Shown one piece after another: positions 43,123 to 50,613 of a stretch of DNA of 64,000 bases; the first letter of the stretch is position 1, and the number at the start of each line of letters is the position of its first letter. The stretch spans positions 35,611 to 99,610 of the forward strand of contig DIXF01000015.1 in assembly GCA_002448235.1 (NCBI GenBank), in the 5' to 3' direction. The DNA comes from Syntrophaceae bacterium UBA6087. Its GTDB lineage: Bacteria > Desulfobacterota > Desulfomonilia > UBA1062. Below the pieces are notes generated by a model that had not been told where the DNA came from, searched no databases, and saw only the letters and a list, made by a program, of their open reading frames with translations. The translations under genes were made by a program, and so were the position numbers.

Positions 43123-44256
43123 CTACCTCCTGGAAATCCTCTCAATGAATGCCTCGATCCTTGTCCTGAGCCTCCCCGTGTCGCTGAGCATGTGGTCCCT
43201 GTCGAGGTTCAGCACCGGGATACCCTTTGGCTCAAGCTCGTCCGCGAGCATCGTTGAATCCACGGCGTGGTTGTCGCAGAACACGATCTTCTGGAGGATG
43301 ATGCCGTCCACATTGGCTTCCTTAGCTATCTTTTCGGTGTAAGCCAGCCGCTGCTCGAAATGACCCATCATGCGCGGGCACGGGTTGCTGAAGTAATAGC
43401 TGCGAGCTATAGCCTCGACGGCATTGCCGTTCTTCGGTGTGGCGGCAAGGTCCTGGAAGCTCCGGGAACCGGAGCAGAGGGTATCGGTCACGATCACCGC
43501 CCCCAGGTCCTCGATCATCTCGAAGAGCTGCGGGTTGTCAAGCTCGGAGCCGCCCACCATGACCCTGGCTTTGTAGTCCGATATACCATCGGCCTTCCGG
43601 ATCTCATTAAGGGCATCCTTAAGGAGCGTGTTGAACCTTTCCCGTCGCATGATGCCTGCAGCCAGAACGATCCTCAGGGCATCCGAACCCTTGATGGGGA
43701 CTTTGTCCGCCTTCCTCAGCTCATAGAGGTCTGCCACCAGTCGTTTCGACTCGTTGTAGATATCGATGGACCTGGCAAGGTCTTCGGCGGTAAGTCTCGG
43801 GGCAAAGTCGCTTCGGATCTTCTCGCTGAACCGCATAATCTCATCCAGGTACCACTCGAAGCCTGCATCATAGATCGAGTGCGGCAGGGTTACCATGTAC
43901 TGGTAGTCGGTGGCGGAAATGTGCTTGTCCCATACCTCGTACATGCGTCGGATCTGCTCGCAACCGTTCAGAAAACACAGCCCGTCCAGGAAGTCGTACT
44001 TTCCGGAGAGGCCCTCCTGGAGGAGACAGCGGGAATAGGTGCAGTTGAACCGGTGGTAATACACATCCGCAAGCCCGGTCTCGGAGCACCCCCTCGCCTC
44101 CATACGGTAAGGGAATATCCCTGCTGCATGGATGATCTCGGCCGGGGCATAGTGGCATGTGTACCCGACAATGCGGCCGCCGGTTTCTTTCCATTTCGCG
44201 ATGTACGGATTCTTGTCGCGTTCGGGAAGCGATTTCAGTTCTTCAAGGGCCGTCAT
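43123..44256 (-). CDS. Benzoyl-CoA reductase/2-hydroxyacyl-CoA dehydratase family subunit (BcrC/BzdN-like)
   Basis: A 377-aa catalytic-type subunit: RIVGYTCHYAPAEIIHAAG near 29 with EARGCSETG, CTYSRCLLQEGLSGKYDFLD near 72 and LCFLNGCEQIRRMYEVW near 94 (cluster cysteines), plus a C-terminal KIVFCDNHAVDSTMLADELE near 320. The length fits BcrC/BzdN (380-390 aa). It is the first of the two catalytic genes, followed by the BcrB-like gene and two ATPases, i.e. the bzdN-O-P-Q order. ATG 44256 has AAAGGAGGTTTCT immediately upstream. Class I BCR dearomatises benzoyl-CoA with 2 ATP per electron pair and ferredoxin; no ferredoxin gene is near. Confidence 0.87.
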   Translation of the reverse strand: MTALEELKSLPERDKNPYIAKWKETGGRIVGYTCHYAPAEIIHAAGIFPYRMEARGCSETGLADVYYHRFNCTYSRCLLQEGLSGKYDFLDGLCFLNGCEQIRRMYEVWDKHISATDYQYMVTLPHSIYDAGFEWYLDEIMRFSEKIRSDFAPRLTAEDLARSIDIYNESKRLVADLYELRKADKVPIKGSDALRIVLAAGIMRRERFNTLLKDALNEIRKADGISDYKARVMVGGSELDNPQLFEMIEDLGAVIVTDTLCSGSRSFQDLAATPKNGNAVEAIARSYYFSNPCPRMMGHFEQRLAYTEKIAKEANVDGIILQKIVFCDNHAVDSTMLADELEPKGIPVLNLDRDHMLSDTGRLRTRIEAFIERISRR

Positions 44257-44292
44257 AGAAACCTCCTTTACTGGATTATACAAAGGGAATGC

Positions 44293-45972
44293 CTACCCCT
44301 TTTTCTGCTTCATTATCTCCTCTTCCCTGAGCTGACGTTTGAAGATCTTCTCCGTCACGGTCAGGGGGAGATTGTCCCTGAATTCCACTGCCTTCGGCAC
44401 GGCATACGGCGCAAGGTTGTTGCGGCAGTGCTCAATGATGTCCGCTTCCGTTGTCGTTTCCTTGCATGCGTCCTTCAGGACCACGAATGCCTTGATCCGC
44501 TCGCTTCCGTCACGTTCCGGGTCGGGGATTCCAATGGCCACCGCCGCGGCTACGGAAGCATGCTCGAAGAGCACCGTATCCACAAGGGTGGTATAGACCT
44601 TGTTGCCCGAGACATTGACCATGTCCTTGTCGCGATCCACGAGGTAAAAATACCCGTCCGCATCCATCCTGCAGAGATCGCCGGTCCTGAGCCAGCCGTC
44701 AATGAGACCAGAACCTGGTTCCGGCCAGTACCCCATCATCACCTGAGGCCCGCGTACATAGAGCTCTCCCACCTCTCCGGGAAGGAGGTCCTCTCCTGTG
44801 GTTTCGTCCACGACCCTGGCATCGGTATCCACGACAGGCACCCCGATAGAGCCGACCTTCTCGAAAGGCATGAAGCCCGTTATCTTTGAAAAGCTGGAAA
44901 CATTGAAGTGTGTCACCGGGCTGGTTTCGGTGAGACCATACGCCTCGGTGATGGGCATGCCGGTCTCCTTCTTGAACTCGACCCTGACCTTCTCGGGAAG
45001 GGGTGCAGCACCGGAGGCAAAGGTAGTGTTCGTTCTGCCGATCTTCTTCTCCACGAGCCTCATATACTGGGTGGGGACGAGCGGCGCCATGAAGGGACGG
45101 TACTTCTTCAGGAAGAAAACTATGGTGTCGGTGTCCCTCGGGTCAGGCAGCAGGAGCATCTGGAGTCCCCAGTAGACGCAGGCCCGGATAGTCCAGTGGC
45201 CATAGGAGTGAAATGTGGGGATCCCGATGAGCATGGATGCCTTGCCGATGATCCCCTTTTCAAGCGGTTTGAGAACCCAGGGGAAAGCCTGGATCGTGTT
45301 CGTGACCAGGTTGCAGTGCGAGAGCATCACCCCTTTGGGTATGCCCGTAGCGCCTCCGGTGAACACCAGCTCGGCGAGGTCTTCCTTCGGGTTCACCGGT
45401 ACCGCGGTAAGCATGGGCTCATGGTCCGCGATCACCTTCCTGAGCTGAAGAGTCCCCGGCCTCTCTGCCAATGGCTGCTCCTCGGAGGAGAAGTCGCTCA
45501 CCCTCGTGATGATGATGTGCTCAAGCTTGGTCTTGCCACGTAGGGTGCTTATGAGCTCAAGTGAGTCCTCAAGGCAGATCAGGACCTTGGCACCTGACTC
45601 GCCGATCTCGTAGGCAAGTTCCCTGCTCCGGTGCAGCAGGCTGCACGGCACATGGACCGCCCCTGCCTTGAGGATGGCATAATCACTGATGATGAACTGG
45701 GGCGAAGTCGGCAGAATGGTGGCCACCCTGTCCCCCTTGGAGATGCCCAGCGCTGCGAGCCCGGCTGCAAGCCTGTCCACCAGGTTCCTGAGCTCCTCCC
45801 AGGTATATTTTTTCCCCAGGTACTCGCATGCCGACCTTTTCGCATACCTTGCAGCAGTCCCGTCAAAGACCGTGGAGAGAGACACATCGGGGTATGGCGC
45901 CATGGAATCCTCAAGTTTGAACGGTCCGAGCTTATAGTTTTTGATCCAGGGTCTCTTGTTGTTTTCACTCAT
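44293..45972 (-). CDS. AMP-forming acyl-CoA ligase
   Basis: A 559-aa ligase of the FadD/4-coumarate type. The ATP P-loop reads FTGGATGIPKGVMLSH near 205 (GGATG where most members have SGTTG). ITEAYGLTETSP lies near 343, GWLRTGDLCRMD near 432 and VDRDKDMVNVSGNK near 449, with the catalytic Lys in EKIFKRQLREE near 540. It probably makes the CoA thioester that is reduced by the downstream enzyme; it does not show the features of a classical benzoate-CoA ligase, so substrate is unclear. ATG 45978 forms an ATGA overlap with the AOR stop; ATG 45972 has better GGGAG spacing and is chosen here. Confidence 0.88.
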   Translation of the reverse strand: MSENNKRPWIKNYKLGPFKLEDSMAPYPDVSLSTVFDGTAARYAKRSACEYLGKKYTWEELRNLVDRLAAGLAALGISKGDRVATILPTSPQFIISDYAILKAGAVHVPCSLLHRSRELAYEIGESGAKVLICLEDSLELISTLRGKTKLEHIIITRVSDFSSEEQPLAERPGTLQLRKVIADHEPMLTAVPVNPKEDLAELVFTGGATGIPKGVMLSHCNLVTNTIQAFPWVLKPLEKGIIGKASMLIGIPTFHSYGHWTIRACVYWGLQMLLLPDPRDTDTIVFFLKKYRPFMAPLVPTQYMRLVEKKIGRTNTTFASGAAPLPEKVRVEFKKETGMPITEAYGLTETSPVTHFNVSSFSKITGFMPFEKVGSIGVPVVDTDARVVDETTGEDLLPGEVGELYVRGPQVMMGYWPEPGSGLIDGWLRTGDLCRMDADGYFYLVDRDKDMVNVSGNKVYTTLVDTVLFEHASVAAAVAIGIPDPERDGSERIKAFVVLKDACKETTTEADIIEHCRNNLAPYAVPKAVEFRDNLPLTVTEKIFKRQLREEEIMKQKKG

Positions 45973-45974
45973 CT

Positions 45975-47834
45975 TCATTCTCCCAGTTTATCGATTACGA
46001 AATCCAGACCGAGCTCACGAAGCTTCTCCGGGGTAGGTATCCCGGTCTGCTTGTCCCATCCCCTGTACCCGTAGTAGGCGTCCAGGAGCGGCTCCAGGTC
46101 AACGGTGAGCCCAGCTGCAGGACCGTCAGGCAGCGGATCTTCAAGAAGTCTCTTTGGCAGGGTGTCATCCTTCCTGCTCACCCCCTCCCGTACATTGAAC
46201 GCACGGGCCAGGTTGAAGATCCTCTCGCCAGCCAGCCTGAACCCCGCCACATCAAGGTTCCAGCCCGTAGCGCTGTTGATCACCGGCACGATGTCTTCGG
46301 CCATGAGGGCCATGCCCATGAACTTGCAGGCGCCCAGTGCATCGAAAGTGGTCAGGGCGTCTTCCATGTTCTTGACGACCTTGGCTTCCAGGGGGTTTTC
46401 TTTCGTTACATCGTCGATGGTGTTCTCCTCCACAATGAGGAAGGGTATGTCCAGGAAGGTGGGACCCTGCACATAAGCCGTGATGTGATCGCCACCCCTG
46501 TTGGCGGTGACATATGCCAGGCCCGTGATCTTCGTGGCCCTGCAATCATAGGCGGGCAGCTCCATGCCTTTGACGTTCATGGCAAACCGCTCGCTGCCGC
46601 CGCCCAGTTGCTCCGCCATACGCCTTGTCCCCTCTGCCAGAAGGTCTCCCACACCATCCCTGGAGGCTATCCGGTGTACCAAATCGACCATGGTGTCCGT
46701 GTCTCCGAACAGGATTTCTTTGCCGCCCGTATTCTTCTTGTTCAGGATACCCTTCTCGTAGCACTCCATAGCAAATGCTATGGTGCTGCCGGCTGAAACC
46801 GTGTCGAGCCCGTAGTCGTTGCACAGGATGTGTGCATAGGTAATAGCCTCGATATCGTTGATATCGCACATGGAGCCGAAGGTGCCGATGCTCTCATACT
46901 CAGGGCCTTCCCCCTTTATGGCGTATTTCCCGGTCTTGATGTCCACAAGCCTGCCGCAGGCAATCGGGCAGGCATAACATGCCTTCCTCCCCACCAGTAT
47001 CTTCTCATTGAGGGATGGAGCGTTGATCAAGTCTGCATAGGTGCAGACACCGCTCTGCCAGTTGCGTGTGGGAAGGCCTCCCTTGACATTGACGAGATCA
47101 AGCACCATGGAGGTGCCGTACACCTCAAGCGTCATTTTCAGGAGACTTTCACTGATGAAGTCTGATGCCACCTTTGCCGCCGCCCCAAATGCATCCTGGT
47201 CGAAGATGGGGATCTTCAGATCACCCTTCACCGCAATAGCCTTGAGTTTCTTGGAACCCATGACGGCTCCGAACCCGCCTCGCCCCAGAGCACGGTGGCG
47301 CTCATTCATGATTGCGGCATACCTGACCAGGTTTTCCCCGCCCGTTCCGATGCAGGCGATGCAGAACCCCTTGCCGAGCTGCTGCTCAAGTATCGTCGTA
47401 GTGTCGAAGACATTTTTACCCCAAAGCCCGGCCGCATCCTTGAAGGCTGCCTTTCCATTTTCAATAATCAGATAGACCGGTTTTTCAGAAATCCCCTCGA
47501 TGATGATGCCGTCATACCCGCTCCTCTTGAGCTCTCTTCCCCACTTCCCTCCTGAACCCGACTGGCCCCAGAGACCTGTAAGCGGAGACTTGGTGACGGC
47601 GTTGTACTTCCCGGAGCTGGGAGAAAGGGTCCCGGTCAGAGGACCTGTCATGAAGATCAGTTTATTGTCGGGTCCAAGCGGCTCTATCCCCGGCTTGAGC
47701 TCCTGGTACAGGTACTTGGTGGCAAGGCCGCACCCTCCCAGGAGAAGGGAGGCGTCTCCCCTGGGAAGAGGCTCTTCCGTGACACTCCTGTTCGTCAGAT
47801 CGACTCTGAGAATCTTACCCATGAAACCGGACAT
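45975..47834 (-). CDS. aor: Aldehyde:ferredoxin oxidoreductase (tungsten/pterin), AOR 2
   Basis: A 619-aa AOR-family protein: KILRVDLTNRSV, LLGGCGLATKYLY, SSGKYNAVTKSPLTG, GYDGIIIEG, GRGGFGAVMGSKKLKAI, cluster ligands CYACPIAC near 283-291 with the fourth Cys near ALGACKF (about 505). The length is the same as AOR 1. It is not of the BamB type (the class II benzoyl-CoA reductase active subunit), judging by the N-terminal and pterin motifs; this is from memory, not alignment. It sits inside the reductase operon next to two SCP2 proteins and a ligase. It could reduce ferredoxin from an aldehyde, or interconvert acid and aldehyde of the substrate. Confidence 0.92.
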   Translation of the reverse strand: MSGFMGKILRVDLTNRSVTEEPLPRGDASLLLGGCGLATKYLYQELKPGIEPLGPDNKLIFMTGPLTGTLSPSSGKYNAVTKSPLTGLWGQSGSGGKWGRELKRSGYDGIIIEGISEKPVYLIIENGKAAFKDAAGLWGKNVFDTTTILEQQLGKGFCIACIGTGGENLVRYAAIMNERHRALGRGGFGAVMGSKKLKAIAVKGDLKIPIFDQDAFGAAAKVASDFISESLLKMTLEVYGTSMVLDLVNVKGGLPTRNWQSGVCTYADLINAPSLNEKILVGRKACYACPIACGRLVDIKTGKYAIKGEGPEYESIGTFGSMCDINDIEAITYAHILCNDYGLDTVSAGSTIAFAMECYEKGILNKKNTGGKEILFGDTDTMVDLVHRIASRDGVGDLLAEGTRRMAEQLGGGSERFAMNVKGMELPAYDCRATKITGLAYVTANRGGDHITAYVQGPTFLDIPFLIVEENTIDDVTKENPLEAKVVKNMEDALTTFDALGACKFMGMALMAEDIVPVINSATGWNLDVAGFRLAGERIFNLARAFNVREGVSRKDDTLPKRLLEDPLPDGPAAGLTVDLEPLLDAYYGYRGWDKQTGIPTPEKLRELGLDFVIDKLGE

Positions 47835-47856
47835 GTTCTTCCCCCCTTATGTAAGG

Positions 47857-48219
47857 TCAGTCGGACCGCATGATGGTTACCATCTTCAAAAGCTTGAGGA
47901 TGTTTCCCCTCACTTTGATCCTGCCCTGGATCACTCCCTTGATGGGATTAAGCTCGCCACAGCTATAAGCGGCCACGGTGTCGAAGTCGGTCCAAAGCGC
48001 AGCAGAGGGATTCTCAACAGGGCCGTCCTTCAGCGAGATGCTGCCCTTTTCAAAGATGATGGTTATAGCCACGCCGGTGTTTTTCTCTGTCGCCACCAGG
48101 CTCCCCGAAATCCAGCGGAGCTTCTTCATTCGATCCGGGTTGTCCATGTTCTGCTCCATGATGGGAAGCAGGGTGGCGCCCAGGCCGTTGAGTTCCCCGA
48201 TGATATGGATCTTATCCAT
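47857..48219 (-). CDS. SCP2 sterol-carrier domain protein (short type)
   Basis: A 120-aa SCP2-like lipid carrier: AITIIFEKGSISLKDGP, ENPSAALWTDFDTVAAYSCG, and the closing IQGRIKVRGNILKLLKM. The pattern (F-x-x-G-x-x-x-I-x-x-G, then P-x-A/D-x-x-x-x-T-D) equals that of the short SCP2 at 9823-10251. The start at 48219 follows AGGAGCCGAAC. It lies between the AOR and the longer SCP2, with gaps of 22 and 27 bases. Probable role: hold a hydrophobic acyl or aldehyde intermediate for the AOR. Confidence 0.82.
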   Translation of the reverse strand: MDKIHIIGELNGLGATLLPIMEQNMDNPDRMKKLRWISGSLVATEKNTGVAITIIFEKGSISLKDGPVENPSAALWTDFDTVAAYSCGELNPIKGVIQGRIKVRGNILKLLKMVTIMRSD

Positions 48220-48246
48220 GTTCGGCTCCTGATGAACGGCAAGCCC

Positions 48247-48669
48247 TCACTCGCCGAGGTACTCATTGGGGAAGGAGCTGATGGAATTGGCTACGGCCCT
48301 TACGAACTTGGCATTGCGCATAATCTTGCCCATGTCGCCCTTAAGCTTCAGGGCACCGCGCACGACCATCTCGATAAAATCCTTCTCGCCTTTTACGACC
48401 AGCTTGAAGTCGCCATAAGAGCCTGTTACATAGAAACCGGGGTCTAAACTGACTGCGTCATCCATCATTTTGCTCTCAAGGCATTTGCCTTCCTTGGCAT
48501 CGAGAAAGATATAATGGGTCTTTTCCAGGCCGCTTCCGGGGCTTACCTCGAATACCAGGCTTCCTTTGAATCCTACACCCCAGTTCTTGCCGGACTCGGC
48601 AACCGCAGGGTCATTGTTCAATGCATCCTTCCATTTGTCACACCATTCCTGAGATGGATATAGAGCCAT
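48247..48669 (-). CDS. SCP2-like domain protein (long type)
   Basis: A 140-aa SCP2-fold protein, closely similar to the one at 11487-11918: QEWCDKWKDALNNDPAVAES, GKNWGVGFKGSLVFEV, GLEKTHYIFLDAKEGK, and a C-terminal MVVRGALKLKGDMGKIMRNA. I take ATG 48669 because TAAGGAGGTGTAGC precedes it; the frame extends upstream into the acyl-CoA dehydrogenase but without a ribosome site. The shared N-terminal pattern QEWxDxxKxAxxxDP and KNW shows common ancestry of the two operon modules. Ligand unknown. Confidence 0.82.
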   Translation of the reverse strand: MALYPSQEWCDKWKDALNNDPAVAESGKNWGVGFKGSLVFEVSPGSGLEKTHYIFLDAKEGKCLESKMMDDAVSLDPGFYVTGSYGDFKLVVKGEKDFIEMVVRGALKLKGDMGKIMRNAKFVRAVANSISSFPNEYLGE

Positions 48670-48719
48670 GCTACACCTCCTTAATATAAGTCTGCAGGCA
48701 CGCTTGTGGCGGGCCTTGT

Positions 48720-49979
48720 CTACAGAGTCTCCAGTTCGTACCAGTACCTGGCGTTCTCCAGGTGCTTCAGGCCGAGACCTCCCATCCAGAGTCCGATCAT
48801 CTTGCTGTCCCGCCAGTGCTTCTCCACATCGAACTCCCGGGAATAACCGTAGGATCCCATGTAGTCCATGGCCGTGCTGCATACCTTTTCAACGGCCTGG
48901 CTTGCGAATATAGCCAGCCCACGGCTTTTGTGCGCCATCTTGTTACTCCACGGGTCTGTACCGTAGATTTCAGGATGATCCACCTCGCGGCAGTACATGT
49001 GAATCCACGCCGATGTAGCCTCGATGGAGATAGCTATCTCTGATAGGGCTGCCGCGACCATGCTGTGTTCTTTCAGTGGTTTGCCCGCAATGATACGCTC
49101 GGTGGTCCACCGCTTGATGATCTCATAGATATTCTTCATCACGCCCAGGCACATGGCTGCCGAGGCCATGTTTCCATAGGTGATCATCTCGGTGAAGTAC
49201 TTGAGATCGTCTCCCGGCCCGTGAGCGCGATAACTCTTGGGCACGTGCACATCCTCGAACCATATATCGGTGTTCATATCGGCTGCCATGCCGGCCTTCT
49301 GGTAGGGACCTCCCATGGATACGCCGGGTGCATCGGCAGGCACATAGATGAATGCAAAGTCGTTCAGGTCAGTGGATCCCTTTTTTGTAGTGCACACCAC
49401 GCCATAAAGATTTGCCACATCTCCCGAATTTGTGGGCCATATCTTGTGGCCATTGATCACCCACTCATCGCCAATCAGCTTGGCTGTGGTCTGGATGGTC
49501 TTGCCGCGCATCCTGTCCATATTCTCAATGTCTGCACCGCTCGACGGCTCGGTCATGGCATTGCAACCGACATAGAGCGTCTCGCCGCAGAATTTTGGGC
49601 CGATGTCCTGAAGTAGCTCCATGTTGCGATGGGGCTTGAGGATGATCGGCAGCATGGGCCACAGCGAGCAGAGGACTGCTACCGTGAACCCCGAGTCGAT
49701 GCGCCCTCCTTCCTCGGCAAGGATGCAGACCAATGTGCATGTTTCGGGTATGTCGGTCCCTCCCACCTCGGCAGGGAAGAATGCAGCGTTTATTCCGAGG
49801 TCAACGAGCACTTCCTTGAGCAGAGGCTTGACAAGCTTGTGATCTCTCCAGTCCTCGTCGATCTGTTGCCTGACAGGCATGTATTTGTCCTTGCCCCATT
49901 CCCGCAACACCTTGCCGATATCGGTTACAAAGTCCGAGACCCATTCCTTCGGCCTGATGAAATCATCTATATTCGCCAT
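48720..49979 (-). CDS. Acyl-CoA dehydrogenase-like protein lacking the catalytic Glu
   Basis: A 419-aa flavoprotein of the acyl-CoA dehydrogenase fold: NAMTEPSSGADIENMDRM near 145, VINGHKIWPTNSGD, GSYGYSREFDVEKHWRDSKM near 383. Where most members have IYEGT, it reads LWMGG, so Glu is replaced by Met; the alternative Glu position of isovaleryl-type enzymes is also not acidic. It heads, with the thioredoxin-like gene, the operon of the benzoyl-CoA-reductase-like enzyme. Possible roles: a CoA-ester reductase/dehydrogenase with another base, or a non-dehydrogenase flavoprotein. Start ATG 49979 has a GGAGGAACG-like ribosome site just upstream. Confidence 0.85.
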   Translation of the reverse strand: MANIDDFIRPKEWVSDFVTDIGKVLREWGKDKYMPVRQQIDEDWRDHKLVKPLLKEVLVDLGINAAFFPAEVGGTDIPETCTLVCILAEEGGRIDSGFTVAVLCSLWPMLPIILKPHRNMELLQDIGPKFCGETLYVGCNAMTEPSSGADIENMDRMRGKTIQTTAKLIGDEWVINGHKIWPTNSGDVANLYGVVCTTKKGSTDLNDFAFIYVPADAPGVSMGGPYQKAGMAADMNTDIWFEDVHVPKSYRAHGPGDDLKYFTEMITYGNMASAAMCLGVMKNIYEIIKRWTTERIIAGKPLKEHSMVAAALSEIAISIEATSAWIHMYCREVDHPEIYGTDPWSNKMAHKSRGLAIFASQAVEKVCSTAMDYMGSYGYSREFDVEKHWRDSKMIGLWMGGLGLKHLENARYWYELETL

Positions 49980-50018
49980 ACCTTACGTTCCTCCTGTCTA
50001 TGAAATTCGATCTACACC

Positions 50019-50384
50019 TTACAGGTTCCAGCCTAACGTGGTGCTGAGAAAACCCTTGAGCCGATCTTCATCTGCCACACCCAACAGGCGATCCTTTTCC
50101 TTGCCTTTTTCGAAGAGCAGGAAGGCGGGGCTGCCCTGAAGATCGAGCTTCTCCTTGAGTGCCGTGTGAGATTCTTCATCCACCAGGCACACCTTCAGAT
50201 CTATAGGGTTGCCTTGAGCCATTCTTCCGAGCAAATTCCTGATCAGATCCGTCTGGCTGCCGAACTGGTAGTCCCTGCGGATGCACAGCATGAGCACGGG
50301 CTTGTCGTCAGAACCTATCTCACGGTCGAACTCGTTGAACTTGATGAGTTTGATTGGATATTCCCGTTTCCCTCTTCTTTTCAT
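50019..50384 (-). CDS. Thioredoxin-fold protein without the CxxC motif
   Basis: A 121-aa protein that resembles thioredoxin-like domains: KPVLMLCIRRDYQFGSQT at the usual active-site position, then IDLKVCLVDEES, LQGSPAFLLFEKGKEKDRLLG (the cis-Pro strand SPA) and DRLKGFL. The CxxC active site is missing: only one Cys (LCIRR) precedes the expected position. It is therefore unlikely to be a redox thioredoxin and may be a scaffold or chaperone. It is the first gene of the reductase operon, just after the regulatory gap with a sigma-54 promoter. The ribosome site is weak. Confidence 0.75.
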   Translation of the reverse strand: MKRRGKREYPIKLIKFNEFDREIGSDDKPVLMLCIRRDYQFGSQTDLIRNLLGRMAQGNPIDLKVCLVDEESHTALKEKLDLQGSPAFLLFEKGKEKDRLLGVADEDRLKGFLSTTLGWNL

Positions 50385-50519
50385 ATCACCACACTACGGC
50401 AGAATTCTGTTCCCTATTCAAAGGCCCCTGAGGGGCGAATGCTCTCATATATTGAAAATTCCATGCCAAGAGGGACAGGGGAGAACATCTTCAGGGATTT
50501 AGGTTAGTTGCAAAAGAAG

Positions 50520-50535
50520 AGCAGCGGATATGCCA
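50520..50535 (-). promoter_or_regulatory. Sigma-54 promoter of the reductase operon
   Basis: On the minus strand TGGCATATCCGCTGCT fits the sigma-54 consensus with the invariant GG-N10-GC spacing (-24 TGGCAT, -12 CTGC). It lies about 135 bases upstream of the first gene (start 50384), right behind a sigma-54 activator gene (50614-52359). A second, weaker match (TGGCATGGAATTTTCA, with TC instead of GC) lies at 50453-50468. Confidence 0.65.
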
Positions 50536-50554
50536 AAGAATATCTGTTAAACCT

Positions 50555-50583
50555 TTACACCTGTGTATTGTACACAAGTGTAA
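50555..50583. promoter_or_regulatory. 29-bp palindrome, candidate activator site or terminator
   Basis: TTACACCTGTGTA (50555-50567) and TACACAAGTGTAA (50571-50583) are inverted copies with one mismatch, separated by TTG. The centre lies about 35 bases upstream of the sigma-54 -24 box. It could be the enhancer for the adjacent NtrC-type regulator or, alternatively, the end of that gene's transcript (it lacks a T-run, which speaks against an intrinsic terminator). Confidence 0.5.
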
Positions 50584-50613
50584 TAAATACAGCGTAGAGA
50601 ATAATGGAGACCT

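Noticed and set aside
45975..47834. AOR 2 as a BamB-type class II benzoyl-CoA reductase
   Set aside because: N-terminal and pterin-site motifs look like ordinary AOR, and no BamC-I partner genes are present. The reductase in this operon is of the ATP-dependent class I type.
50453..50468. Second sigma-54-like sequence TGGCATGGAATTTTCA ahead of the reductase operon
   Set aside because: The -12 dinucleotide is TC, not GC. The match at 50520-50535 has the invariant GG-N10-GC and is preferred.
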